In this document: one piece after another, positions 34,850-45,495 of the stretch
Position numbering within the stretch: position 1 is the first letter of the stretch
Layout of the letters: every line of letters starts with the position of its first letter
Notes under the pieces: model-generated
Seen by the model: the letters and a program-made list of their open reading frames with translations, nothing else
What the model was told of the DNA's origin: nothing
The model's database searches: none
Position numbers and translations under genes: made by a program
Assembly (NCBI RefSeq): GCF_022682495.2
Contig: NC_071397.1
Span: forward strand, 5,547,082 to 5,611,081
Length of the DNA stretch: 64,000 nt
Reading direction: 5' to 3'
Source: Desmodus rotundus
Lineage: Eukaryota; Chordata; Mammalia; Chiroptera; Phyllostomidae

Positions 34850-35062
34850 CAGGGATGTCAAACTCAATTTCACCTGGGGGCCACAACAGCCTCTCGGCTG
34901 CCTTCAATGGCCAAATGTAATTTTAGACTGTATAAATGTAACTACTCCTTAATAGTTAAGCGAGAATTTGGTGCTGCCACTGGGTAGAGACAAGGTGCCG
35001 GGCCTGATGAAACAAGGTGGAGGGTCGGATTCGGCCTGTGGGCCTTGTGTTTGCCACCTGTG
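34850..35062 (+). mobile_element. Non-autonomous hAT (nhAT) element, copy 3
   Basis: Begins 'cagggatgtcaaactcaatttcacctgggggccac' and ends 'ccttgtgtttgccacctgtg'. The flanking 8-mers, ctctagag (34,842-34,849) and ttctagag (35,063-35,070), match 7 of 8. The middle includes 'ttaagcgagaatttggtgctgcc' and a short internal repetition of the 'acaaggtg' region. Same family as copy 1, longer by about 40 bases. No coding capacity. Confidence 0.87.
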
Positions 35063-38000
35063 TTCTAGAGTAACCATAGTCATTATATACCATCTCTGAA
35101 ATATGAAGTTCTCATCTTATCATTTGTTTAGGTCTTCCTGATGAAAAGAGAATATTCAGGGGGAGGATGGTGTGGAGAAAAAGTATTATTTTGTTTAATT
35201 TCTGCCAGGTAACTGGCCATAATGGTACAGGCTGCTTCTGAGCTCAAAGTGTCAGTATATAACTATAACTGGATTTTGAAAGTTTCTATATAATAGAATT
35301 ACTTTGATTGGGTTAATTCAGGTTCAGCGGTGTGCCTTTACTTTTTTTCCTTTTTATAAATATTATTTTAAAATTTATTTATTATTTAATCTTTATTGTA
35401 TTTTTCCTTTACCATTTAGTCCCCTTACAACCCTCTCCCTCCAGCAATCACCCACTCTTGTCCATGTCTATGAGTCATTTTTCCTTTTTGTGCAATTCCT
35501 CCACCTTCAACCTTCCCTCATTTAGCTGTCATCCTGCTATAACTATGAGTCTGTCTCTGTTTTGCTAGTTAGTTCAGTTTGTTCATTAGATTCCACATAT
35601 GAGTGAAATCATATGGTATTTGTCTTTCTCTGACTGGCTTTTTTTACTTAGTTAGCATAATGTTCTCCAGGTCCATCCATACTGTCGCAAAGGGTAAAGT
35701 TTTCTTCTTTTTTATAGCTGAGTAGTATTCCATTGTGTAAATGTCCTATACTTGTTTTACTCACTCATCCACTGATGGACACTTGGGCTGCTTCCGTATC
35801 TTGGCGATTGTAAATAATGCTGCAATGAACATAGGAGTGCATATGTTCTTTCGAATTAGTGCTTTGGGTTCCTTCAGATATATTCCCAGAAGTGGGATCA
35901 CTGGTTCAAAAGGCAGATCCATTTTTAATTTTTTGATATATCTCCATGCTGCTTTCCACAGTGGCTGCACCAGTCTGCATTCCCACCAACAGGGCAAAAG
36001 GTTCCCCTTTCTCCACATCTTGACCAGCACTTGTTGTTTGTTGATTTATTGATGATACCCATTCTGACAGATGTGAAGTGGTATCTCATTGTGGTTTTAA
36101 TGTGCATTTCTCTGATGACTAGTGACATTGTGCATCTTTTCATATGTCTATCGTCTGTCTGTATGTCCTCTTTGGAGAAGTGTCTATTCAGGTCTTTTGT
36201 CCAGTTTTTAATTGGGTGGTTTGGTTTTTTTTGGTGTTGAGTTTTGTAAGTTCATTATAAATTATGGATATTAACCCCTTATCAGATGTATCAGCAAATA
36301 TGTTCTCCCATTCTGTGGATTGTCTTTTAATTTTGTTGATGATTTCCTTTGCTCTGCAAAACTTTGTAGTTTGATGTAGTCCCATTTGTTTATTTTTTCT
36401 TTTGTTTCCCTTTCTTGGGGAGATACATCCAATAAAATATTGACATGAACAATGTGCAAGATTTTGCTGCCTATGTTTTCTTCTAGGATTTTTATGATTT
36501 TGGGTCTAACATTTAAGTCTTTAATCTATTTTGAATTTATTATCGTGTGTGTTGTAAGAAGGTGGTTTAGTTTCATTATTGTGCATATATCTATCCAATT
36601 TTCCCAACACCATTTATTGAATAAATTATCATTAGACCATTGTATGTGCTTGCTTTCTCTCTGTCAAATGTTAATTGACTATAAAGGTGTGGCTTTATTT
36701 CTGGGCTTTCTGTTCTGTTCCATTGATCTATGTGTCTGTTTTTATGCCAGTACCATGGTTTTGATATGGCCTTATAATATAACTCAATATTAGGTAGTAT
36801 GATTCCTCCACCTTGTTCTTCTTAGGATTGCTATCGCTATGTGGGGCCTGTAGTGGTTCCATATACATTTTTGATATATTTGTTCTACTTCTGTGATGGG
36901 AATTGCATTGAATCTATAGATTGCTTTGGATAGTGTGGACATTTTAATCATGTTAATTCTTCCATGAACACGGTATGTGTTTCCATTTATTTGTATTTTG
37001 TATTTCTTTTTCAGTGTCTTATAATTTTCCGAGTATAGGTCTCTTACATTCTTGGTTAGGTTTATTCCTAGGTATTTTATTCTTTTTAAAGCAATTGTGA
37101 ATGGAATTTTTTTCTTAATTTCCTTTTCTGTTAGTTTATTATTGGCAGCATGTGAAAATGCAGCTGATTACTGCATATTATTTTGTATCCTGCTGCTTTG
37201 CTGAAATCATCTATGAGTTCTAGTAGTTTTTTGGTGGAATCTTTGGGGTTCTCTATGTACAGTATCATGTCATCTGCAAATAAAGACAGTTTTCCTTCTT
37301 CCTTTCCAGTTTGGCTGCCTTTTATATTTTCTTACTGTGTGATTGCTATGGCTAGGACTTCCAGTACTATGTTGAATAAGGGAGATGAAAGCAGACATAG
37401 CCCTCTTGTCCCTAGTCTTAAGGGGAATGCTTGTAATTTTTGCCCATTGAATATGCTGCTGGCAGTGGATTTGTCATATATGCCCTTCGTTATGTTTAGG
37501 TATGGTCCCTCTAATCCCACTTTGCTGAGAGTTTTTTATCATAAATAGAGAATGGATTTTATCAAATGCTTTTTCTGCATCTGTTGATATGATCATGTGG
37601 TTTTTGTCCTTCATTTTGCTTATGGGGTGAATCACATTTATTGATTTGCAAAAGTACTATCCTTGCATTCCCAGGATAAATTCCACTTGATCATGGTGTA
37701 TGATCTTTTTGATGCATTGCTGTATTTGGTTTGCTAACATTTTGTTGAGGATTTTAGCATCTATATTCATTCATCAGGGATATTGGCCTATAAATTTTTT
37801 CTTTGTAGTGTCTTTATCGAGCTTTGGAATTAGGAAAATGCTGACCTCATAAAATGAGTTTGAGAGCCTTCCCTTCTCTTGAATAGTTTGAGAAGCAGAG
37901 AGATTAGTTCCTGGAAGTTTTGAGATAATTCATCTGTGAAGCCACCTGGTCCAGGGCTTTTGTTTGTTGGGAGTTTTTTGCTTACTGCTTCAATTTTACT

Positions 38001-38610
38001 AGGTGTAATCTGTCTATTCAGATTCTCTGCTTCTGTCTGATTTATTTTTGGAAGAGTGTATGTTTCTAGGCATTTATCCATTTCTTCCGAGTTGTCCAGT
38101 TTGTTTGCATATAGCTCATAATATTTTAGTATAGTCCTTTGTATTTTTTTTGGTGTCAGTTGTTTTTTCTCCTCTTTCATTCTGATTTTTTATTTGGGTC
38201 CTTTCTCTTTTTTTCTTTATGAGACTAGTTAAAGGTTTGTCAATCATGTGTATGTTTTCTTTTTTTTTATGTTTTAATCTTTTGTTTAATATATTTATTG
38301 ATTATGCTATTACAGTTGTCCCATTTCCCCCCCCTCACTCCACTCCATCCTGCCCACCCCCTCCCTCCCACATTCCCCCTCTATAGTTCATGTCCATGGG
38401 TCATACTTACAAGTTCTTTGGCTTCTACATTTCCTACACTATTCTTACCCTCCCCGTCTATTTTCCACCTATCATCTATGCTACTTATTCTCTGTACCTT
38501 TCCCCCCATCTCCCCCTCCCACTCCCCTATAGATAACCCTCCATGTGATCTCCATCTCTGTGGTTCTGTTCCTGTTCTAGTTGTTTGCCTAGTTTGCTCT
38601 TGTTTTTGTT

Positions 38611-39507
38611 TTAGGTGTGTTCGTTAATAACTGTGAGTTTGCTGTGATTTTTACTGTTCATATTTTTTATCTTCTTTTTCTTAGGTATTCCCTTTAACAT
38701 TTCATATAATAAGGGTTTGGTGATGATGAACTTCTTTAACTTGACCTTATCTGAGAAGCACTTTATCTTCCCTTCTATTCTAAATGATAGCTTTGCTGGA
38801 TACAGTAATCTTGGATGTAGGTCCTTGCCTTTCATGACTTGGAATACTTCTTGCCAGCCCCTTCTTGCCTGTAAGGTCTCTTTGGAGAAATCAGCTGACA
38901 GTCTTATGGGAAGTCCTTTGTAGGTAACTGTGTCCTTTTCTCTTGCTGCTTCTAAGATTCTCTCCTTCTGTTTCATCTTGGCTAATGTAATTATGAGGTT
39001 CCTTGGTGTGTTCCTCCTTGGGTCCAGCTTCTTTGGGACTCTCTGAGCTTCCCGGACTTCCTGGAAGTCTATTTCCTTTGCCAGATGAGGGAAGTTCTCC
39101 TTCATTATTTGTTCAAATAAGTTTTCAATTTTTTGTTCTTCCTCTTCTCCTTCTGGCACCCCTATAATTCAGATGTTGGAACGTTTCAAGTCCTGGAGGT
39201 TCCTAAGCCTCTCCTCATTTTTCCGAATTCTTGTTTCTTCATTCTTTTTTGGTTGGATGTTTCTTTCTTCCTTCTGGTCCACACCGTTGATTTGAGTCCC
39301 AGTTTCCTTCGCATCACCATTGGTTCCCTGTACATTTTCCTTTGTTTCTCTTAGCATAGGCTTCATTTTTTCATCTACTTTTCGAACAAATTCAACCAAT
39401 TCTGTGAGTGTCTTAATAACCAGTGTTTTGAACTGTGCATCCGATAGGTTGGCTATCTCTTCCTCGCTTAGTTGTATTTTTTCTGGAGCTTTGAAGTGTT
39501 CTGTCAT
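38611..39507 (-). pseudogene. HAL1 ORF1p, open except for one stop
   Basis: A frame of 299 codons including the stop, from the ATG at 39,507. Residues about 15-60 form a likely coiled coil (DAQFKTLVIKTLTELVEFV). A charged linker follows, then an RRM from about residue 114 (IIGVPEGEEEE, IMKENFPHLAKEID, TPRNLIITLAKMKQKE, LPIRLSADFS), then the C-terminal domain (ETLQARRGWQEVFQVMK, LLYPAKLSFRIEGKIK). In L1 this protein coats element RNA as trimers. The only interruption is a TGA at 39,169-39,171, just before IIGVPEGE, where related proteins carry Arg or another residue. A CGA-to-TGA change by CpG deamination explains it best. An ATG 3 codons after that stop opens a 182-codon second part. Length is that of a normal ORF1p. 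Confidence 0.9.
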
Positions 39508-40181
39508 TTGGGCCTTTTTTTTTTTTGTCTTGGCGTGGCTGTTACTTAAAGGGGCGGAGCCTTAGGTGTTCCCCGGGGCGGGGTAACGCTGGTCACTACG
39601 CCCTGACACTGTACGTGGGGGAGGGGCCGAGAGGGAGCAATGGTGCCTGCTCCACTCTCCACCAGACTCCAATCTTTCACTCCAATACCCACAATCAAAC
39701 TGGGCCCCTCTGGTGCTGGTTCCCGAGTGCGTGGGCTTGTGCACACCCTAGGCCCCTGTGGGTCTCTCCAACGACCTCTCCTGTGAGGCTGGGAGTCTCT
39801 CCTGCTGCTGCCCCAACCCCGACGGGCGTTTTCAATCAAAGGTTTGAGGCTTTATTTCCCCGCACTGGAGCCCTCGGTTGCGTGGTCTGCTTCGCTCCCC
39901 GCCGTTTGTCCGGTTTATCTGTGTGTGAATGTGGGGCTGCAGGGTCTGCTAGTGGTCAGACTGCCTGCCCTGTTCATCCCACACTCTGCCAGTCTTGGTC
40001 CCGCCACAGCCATGCGAGTCCTCTCCGCCCTGGTGCCTGTCTCTGCCCCTCCTACCAGTCTGGATGAATGTTTATTTTTTATTTCCTTGGTGTCGGATTT
40101 CCTTGCCGTTTGATTTTCTGTCAGTTCTGGTTGTGCGAGTAGGCGCAGTGTGTCTACCTGTGCTGCCATCTTGGTTCTCTC
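39508..40181 (-). promoter_or_regulatory. HAL1 5' untranslated region, CpG-rich
   Basis: About 670 bases, clearly richer in G, C and CpG than anything else in the window. The 5' start on the minus strand reads 'gagagaaccaagatggcagc', carrying the AAGATGG word of L1 starts, a YY1-like site that positions initiation in L1. Expected to act as an internal Pol II promoter. A 180-codon open frame on the opposite strand (39,525-40,067) is a by-product of the high GC. Confidence 0.75.
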
Positions 40182-41300
40182 CATGTGTATGTTTTCAAAG
40201 AACCAGCTCCTGTATTCATTGATGTTTTGTAGCATGTTTTTTTTTTTAGACTCTTATTTTGTTTATTTCTGCTCTGATCTTTATTATTTCCTCCCTTCTA
40301 CTCACTGTGGGCTTTGTTTGTTCTTATTCAAATTCCTTCAAGTGTGAAGTTAGATTGTTTATTTGAACTTTTGCTTGTTTTTTTTTGAGATAGGCATGTA
40401 ATGCTATGAATTTCACTGTTGAGATTGCTTTCTCCATGTCCCACAGGTTTTGGATTGTTGCGTTCTCATTTTCATTTGTTTCAAGGTATCTTTTGATTTC
40501 TTCCTTGATCTCCTTGTTGACCCATTCATTGTTTAATCGCATGTTATTTAGCATCCATGTCTTTATGTGTTTTTCAGTGTTCTTCTTGTGATTGATTTCT
40601 AGTTTCATAGCATTGTGGTCAGAGAAGATGCTTGATATGATTTCAATCTTCTTAAATTTATTCAGACTTGTTTTGTGTCCTAACACATAGAAAATGTTCC
40701 ATGTGTGCTTAAAAGGTATGTATATTCTACTGCTTTGATCAAAATGCTCTGAAGAGATCAATTAAATTTATTTGATCTAGTGTGTTATTTAAGGCCACTG
40801 TCTCCTTGTTGATTTTCTTTCTGAAAGATCTATCCCTTGATGTCAGTGGTGCATTAAAATTTCCAACCTGACTCTGTTTCTGTCGATCTCTCCCCTTTAT
40901 GTCCATCAAGATTTGTTGCAGGTATTTAGGTGTTCAAATGGGTGTGTAAATGTTTACTTGGCTTATATCCTCTTGTTGTATTGTTCCCTTTACTTTGTCT
41001 CTTACTATATAGCCTTGGCTTTAAAGTGTAATTTGTCATACATAACTATAGTACCCCGGCTTTTTTTCCTTTCCATTTGAATGAAATATCTTTTCAATCC
41101 CTTTGCTTTTAGTCTGTGTGTATGTTTTGCTCTGAGATGGGTCTCTGGGAGGCAGCATATGTATGGGTCTTGATTTCTTATCCATCAGACCCTGTGTCTT
41201 TTGGTTGGAGCATTTAAGTCATTTACATTTAAGGTGGTTATTGATAAAATGTATTTATTGTCATTTTATTGTTAGACTATTTTCTTCTGTTTTTTCCCTT

Positions 41301-42142
41301 TCACTCCCCTTTCTCTTTCTCTCCTTTCCTTCTCTTCTTCCTTCCCCTCCCTGTTAATATTTGTTGCAGTACTTGTTTTGTGTTAACAAACTCCTGTAGC
41401 TTTTTCTTATCTGGGAAGCTTCTTATTTCTCTTTCAATTTTAAATGATAGCTTTGCTGGGTAGAGTAGCCTTGACTGTAGGCCCTTGCTTTTCATCACCT
41501 GGAATATTTCATGCCACTCCCTTCTGGCCGGAAAGGTTTCTGTTGAGTAATCAGGTAACAGTCTAGTTGGTGCTCCCTTGTGTGTAAATATCTGCTTTTC
41601 TTTTATGACTTAGGATTCTCTCCTTGTCTTTAATACCTTTTCATTTTAATGATGGTTTGTCTTGGTGGACAAGGCCTTTTTGGGACCAAGTTGTTTGGGA
41701 CTCCTGAAGTCCTGGAGTTGTGTTTTTTTTTTCTTCACCAGATTAGGGAAATTTTCGGTCATTATTTCTTCAAACAGGTTCTCGATCCCTTGCTCACTCT
41801 CTTCTCCTTCTGGTATTCCCATGATGCTGATGTTGTTACTCTTCATGTTGTCCAAAATATTTCTTAAGGTCTCCTCAATTTTTAAAATTCTTTTTTCTTT
41901 TTGCTGCTTTGCCTGGGTGTTTTTTGTTTTTTTCCCCTGCCTTGTCTTCCAAATGGCTGATTTGAGTCCTCTGCTTCATCTGTTTATTCTTTCCAATGTG
42001 TTATGTATTTCTGAGTGGTCCTTTCTTATGCCTTTTTTCATGCTGTTGAGTATCCTTATAATCATTACTCTAAACTCTCTATCTGATAAATTGCTCGCCT
42101 CCATTTCATGTAGTCTTCTGGAGAATCCTCTTGTTCTTTCAT
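41301..42142 (-). pseudogene. L1 ORF1 remnant
   Basis: ORF1p is the L1 RNA-binding chaperone: an N-terminal coiled coil, an RRM and a C-terminal domain. A start at 42,142-42,140 begins MKEQEDSPEDYMKWRRAI. The segment before the RRM, NNISIMGIPEGEESEQGIEN, lies near 41,770-41,840, and the C-terminal domain follows with LLYPAKLSFKIE near 41,440-41,480. Stops and frame changes separate these parts. It ends some 40 bases before the ORF2 start, the usual short L1 intergenic spacing. Confidence 0.85.
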
Positions 42143-42934
42143 TTGGGGCCTGTGTCTTTGTCTTCCCATTTTTGCTGCTGCTTTGTATTTTCTGCCTTAG
42201 TTGTTAAACTGATCCGGTCACGTAGCCTCCAGCCGTAATCAGCAGCCTGGCTTAAACACAGGGTCGGGCCGAGTATTTCCTACAAGCCTGGCCATTGCTT
42301 CCCCTCAGGCGGAAGCCCCTCTGGCTGATCCCTCTGCTTGAGAAAGATGGCTTCTGCAGTATGAGGAACGACTCAGCACAGGGTGCCTGTTCTTTAGTTC
42401 TCTCCCCAAAGACACCAACCCCATATTCTCCTCAAGTGTCTCTAGTCCACTCTGCCCTCCTTCCGTTGTAGCCCAGGGCCTATGGCTGCAAATGAAATTT
42501 TGCAATTTGGCTTTTTAAGAGGCTCTCCGAGTCTCCAGGTGTTTATCACTGGCAGATAGAAATCCTGCTGCTTTTCACAGCTGGTTATTATCTGGGTTCC
42601 TTTCTGGCTCTCCTGCTGTAGGCTAGGGAGCCAGCGTGGGGTCTAGACCCCTCTTCAGGGGTAACCGCCAGCTGCTGAAATGTCCCTCTGGAATTTCAGC
42701 TGCCACCCTGGGAGCCCAGCCAGTACTCTTGCACTTCCTCCACACTCCCTATCAGTCTTGTTGTGGTGAAGTGATTTCTTTTATCTGTCTGCGGTTATAA
42801 GGCTTCTTTCCAGCTATGTTCAATTGGTTATTCAGGGTGATTTCTCTACAGTTTAGTTGTAATTCCAGATTGGTCGTGGGAGGAGGTTAGTGTAGCTTCC
42901 CCTTACTCCTCCCCCATCTTGGATCTCACATGAC
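42143..42934 (-). promoter_or_regulatory. L1 5' untranslated region (internal promoter)
   Basis: About 790 bases upstream of ORF1 to the element's 5' end, where the plus strand reads 'cccccatcttggatctcac'. The reversed 5' start (GTGAGATCCAAGATGG) has the AAGATGG word typical of L1 starts, a YY1-like site. More GC-rich than its surroundings. Promoter activity is inferred from position. Confidence 0.65.
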
Positions 42935-42948
42935 TATGTCTTTACTTT

Positions 42949-44075
42949 CATCTGAATCTGTTAGTCTTTTCATGCGTTTGTTAGAGCCTCAGTGGGAATG
43001 TAGTAATGACGGACTGTAAGAAGCTCTAACTTTTCTGTTTTAGTTTGTTAATTTAGCTGAACTTTCTCTAGATACTTTGTATGCAGAATATGAAAGCTAA
43101 CTGGTGAATGCTTAATTACAAGTTCACATTTGAAAATAGATGTTTCCATAGAGTTGTGCTTTACGTATCTGATATTTAGTTTGTGATTCTTTCAGAGCCC
43201 TGAAAAGAATATGAACTTTTATTCACTCTGGTAAAATCTGCAACTTGATAGTGAAGCTTTCTTTTACCAGTTGAATTGAGTGGGAGTCACAACACTGGTA
43301 TGCTTGGTGTACCTGTGATCGTGTTTGGCTACTTTATAGTTATTTCAGGGTAGATTGAAAAAGCATTTTCTATATGTACAAAGAATTTTATACATATGTA
43401 CATGACTTGAAAACTTTATACATATGTAAAGAATTTTGTACACATATACATGATTACACGTTTATAAGACATAATCACACCCTTTGTGAACCTCTAAGAA
43501 AGGTGATGTGTGTAAAATCAGCATTGGATTAGAAATCTTTGTAGTCTTTACTGCGTTTCTGCTGATAACCTTAGCAAGTCACTTGCTGTGCATCCTTTGT
43601 AAAAAATAGGAAAGTAGGCAATGAGTTGTTTAAGGGCTCATAATATTCTGTAATTATTTATCTAGTTTTATGTAGTTCAGGGCAGTTTCATAAAAGAAGT
43701 AAATTAGCTAAAATACTTTAGTAGGTGGCTGAAGAAATCGATAATCATGAAATTGGAGAGGGGGAAGGAAAAAACATCAGTGTTAATAGTCTGAAGAAAA
43801 GCAACACATTTATATTTAGGATGGCTGTTCAGAACCAGAGTTGGAGGACCTTTAGGCATTGTTTCAGCATTTCTTCCCTAGTGTACTCTCCCAACCCTGA
43901 GCCAGTGTACGTATGTTCTCTTCTTTCTGCCCCTCCACATGCCTCCCCCAGTGGTCACCGAGGCTCCCTCTGACACCTGTCTCTTTTCAGTCATTAACCA
44001 TTGCCTTCAAGCTGCATTAGAGCTTTTCTGGTTCCAGTGTTGAGTTCTAAACTAACATGGTAAACTATGTTGACT
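42949..44075. other. Non-coding stretch, no gene seen
   Basis: Unique AT-rich sequence. It includes the imperfect duplication at 43,376-43,455 and an open frame at 43,725-43,973 without recognisable features. Confidence 0.5.
43376..43455. repeat. Imperfect local duplication
   Basis: 'tacaaagaattttatacatatgtacatga' near 43,377-43,405 recurs as 'taaagaattttgtacacatatacatga' near 43,427-43,453, with 'actttatacatatgta' between them. Rich in TATACATATG palindromes. Confidence 0.6.
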
Positions 44076-44245
44076 TTTTAAAAAATAACGTTATTGAGAT
44101 ATAATTTACATTCCATACTTACCCATTTAAAGTTTAAAATTTAGTAATTTTTAGTATTTTCACAAGAGGTGTGCATCCATCACATCACCACAGTCTAATT
44201 TTAGAACATTTTCATTTCCCCCAAAAGAAATTCTGTACCCATAAA
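44076..44245 (-). mobile_element. Old L1 3' end, minus strand
   Basis: 'gttattgagatataatttacattccatacttacccatttaaag' and 'gtgcatccatcacatcaccacagtctaattttagaacattttc' are the reverse of a common ancient L1 3' end. It breaks off at 'gtacccataaatgg'; similar text resumes at 44,870. Confidence 0.8.
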
Positions 44246-44869
44246 TGGTATTGATTTTATAATGCTCAGTGTAGATCCTTACCCACATACTTTGTACATT
44301 AGTTGCAGACCTCTCAAACATTATTTAATAACTCAAAAGAGTGACTCTAGTGGCAGAGGTTTTAGACATTGAGATAAGGGTATAGGAAACAGGTCATTTT
44401 GGTGCTGCATGCTGTGCCCTAGAGATGGAATGAATGGATTAATTCATTCCTCTTTTATGAAGATTTAGGGCACATAGTTTTGGGGAAAGCTGGACTTGTT
44501 TCTTAGGGCTCCGTGGCTAGCCAGGAAGACATGAGGGAACAGTGTTACGGAGACATGTTCCAGCCTTAGTACATTTAGTCAGCAACTGAGACTGAATGCT
44601 TATCTGCACTGTGAATAGTGAAGTCATTACCACTTGTGCATGTACATATCTTACATGTGTACATCTTTACACGTAGGAACATATAAACATTCATTCTGGG
44701 CCCTTTAAAGGAGAAAAATTATATGCCTATATTTATTGCCTTCATTTTGACTATTGCTTTGCATTCTTTGTCTGATTTAGTAGGCTCTCATTAACCATTA
44801 GAATCAGTTTATTTTGTAGGTTTTTAATGAAATGTTAAATTAGCTTTTTTTGAGTTATAATCATCCTGA
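44246..44869. other. Non-coding stretch between two L1 pieces
   Basis: No repeat recognised. It may be an insertion or diverged sequence splitting one old L1, because the L1 text on its two sides is collinear. Confidence 0.4.
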
Positions 44870-45495
44870 AAGGTTCCCTTAAAATTCGCTGTAGCCATCC
44901 TCTCCTTTACCTCTGCTCCCTGACAGCCACTGACCTATTTTCTGTCACTATCATTTTGCTTTTTCTAAAAATTCTTATCAGTGGAAGTGTATATAATATT
45001 TAGTCTTGTGTCTGGTTTCTTTAACTTAGCACAGTCCTGGGAACTGATGTATATTGTTGCATTTTTCGGTAGTTTGTTCCTTTTGATTGTTTTCCATTGT
45101 ATGGATTTACCAGTTTGTTGAGTTGATGGACATTTGGGTTGCTTTCAGTTTTGGACTATTTTGGGTTAAGCTACTGTGAATATTTGAGTATAGATTATTG
45201 TGTTGACATGTTTTAATTTTTCTTGCATAAATACATGAGAGGCATTTCTGTGTTGTATGTTGGATAAAGTTTGGCAAGTGTATGTTTTAACTGTCTAAGA
45301 AACTACTGGACTGTTGAGTGGCTATATACCATTTTGCCTTCCCACCAGTAATGTATGAGAGTTCAAGTTGCTCCACATGCCTGTCAACACTTGGTATTGT
45401 CAGTCTTTTCAAATGTTAGCCATTCAAGTGAAGGTGTGGTGATATCCTATTATGGTTTTAATTTGCATTTCCTTAAGGTTTGTTTTTAATAGATG
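44870..45495 (-). mobile_element. Old L1 ORF2 end and 3' region, minus strand
   Basis: Collinear with the piece at 44,076: 'cctgacagccactgacctattttctgtcac', 'gatggacatttgggttgctttcag', 'ccttcccaccagtaatgtatgagagttc', 'ggttttaatttgcatttcc'. These are the reverse of the C-terminal ORF2 region. No open frame. Confidence 0.85.

Larger units (their letters stand above)
38260..40181 (-). mobile_element. HAL1 (half-L1) retrotransposon with 15-bp TSD
   Basis: A 1,922-bp element inserted in L1 ORF2 and flanked by the perfect duplication CATGTGTATGTTTTC (38,245-38,259 and 40,182-40,196). On the minus strand it has a GC-rich 5' untranslated region (40,181-39,508), a single ORF1 (39,507-38,611), a 3' untranslated region of about 350 bases with a G-rich tract, and a short A tail (38,268-38,260). 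There is no ORF2 at all: the 3' untranslated region follows ORF1 directly. This ORF1-only structure defines HAL1, a group known in several mammals including bats. It would need L1 ORF2p from elsewhere. The exact TSD and almost open ORF1 mark it as young. Confidence 0.95.
35580..41264 (-). pseudogene. L1 ORF2 remnant, interrupted by HAL1
   Basis: Runs from an ATG at 41,264 to about 35,580, excluding the inserted 38,260-40,196. The endonuclease domain is recognisable: KRHRV and QDPYICCLPETHL near 41,150-41,230, then the domain end with YVLGHKTSLNKF, SDHNAMKLEIN and NLWDMEKA at 40,400-40,690. The reverse transcriptase has a [11 protein letters not shown] block near 37,940 and its catalytic FADD at 37,269-37,280. 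The C-terminal Cys segment [13 protein letters not shown] lies near 35,955-35,995. The HAL1 splits the stretch between endonuclease and reverse transcriptase, at the sequence for FENIHM. Many stops and frame changes are present, including one within the first ten codons. Confidence 0.9.
35345..42934 (-). mobile_element. Near full-length L1, minus strand, split by a HAL1
   Basis: Reading from the right on the minus strand: a 5' untranslated region (42,934 to about 42,143), ORF1 (about 42,142-41,301), ORF2 (from 41,264), and a C-rich 3' untranslated region and T-rich tail ending near 35,345. The HAL1 at 38,260-40,181 interrupts ORF2. Without the insert the element is about 5.67 kb, close to a complete L1. 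A probable aged TSD is TGTGCCTTTACTTT (35,331-35,344) against TATGTCTTTACTTT (42,935-42,948), 12 of 14 matching. Both reading frames are broken, so it is not active. Confidence 0.93.

Noticed and set aside
38298..38627. 109-codon Pro/Leu/Ser-rich plus frame
   Set aside because: Antisense of the HAL1 polypurine tract and 3' UTR.
39525..40067. 180-codon plus frame opposite the HAL1 5' UTR
   Set aside because: Explained by high GC content of the HAL1 5' UTR in antisense; Cys/Pro/Ala-rich with no domain.
41662..42207. 181-codon hydrophobic plus frame, looks membrane-like
   Set aside because: It is the antisense of L1 ORF1; A-rich sense strands give Phe/Leu/Ser-rich antisense frames that mimic membrane proteins.
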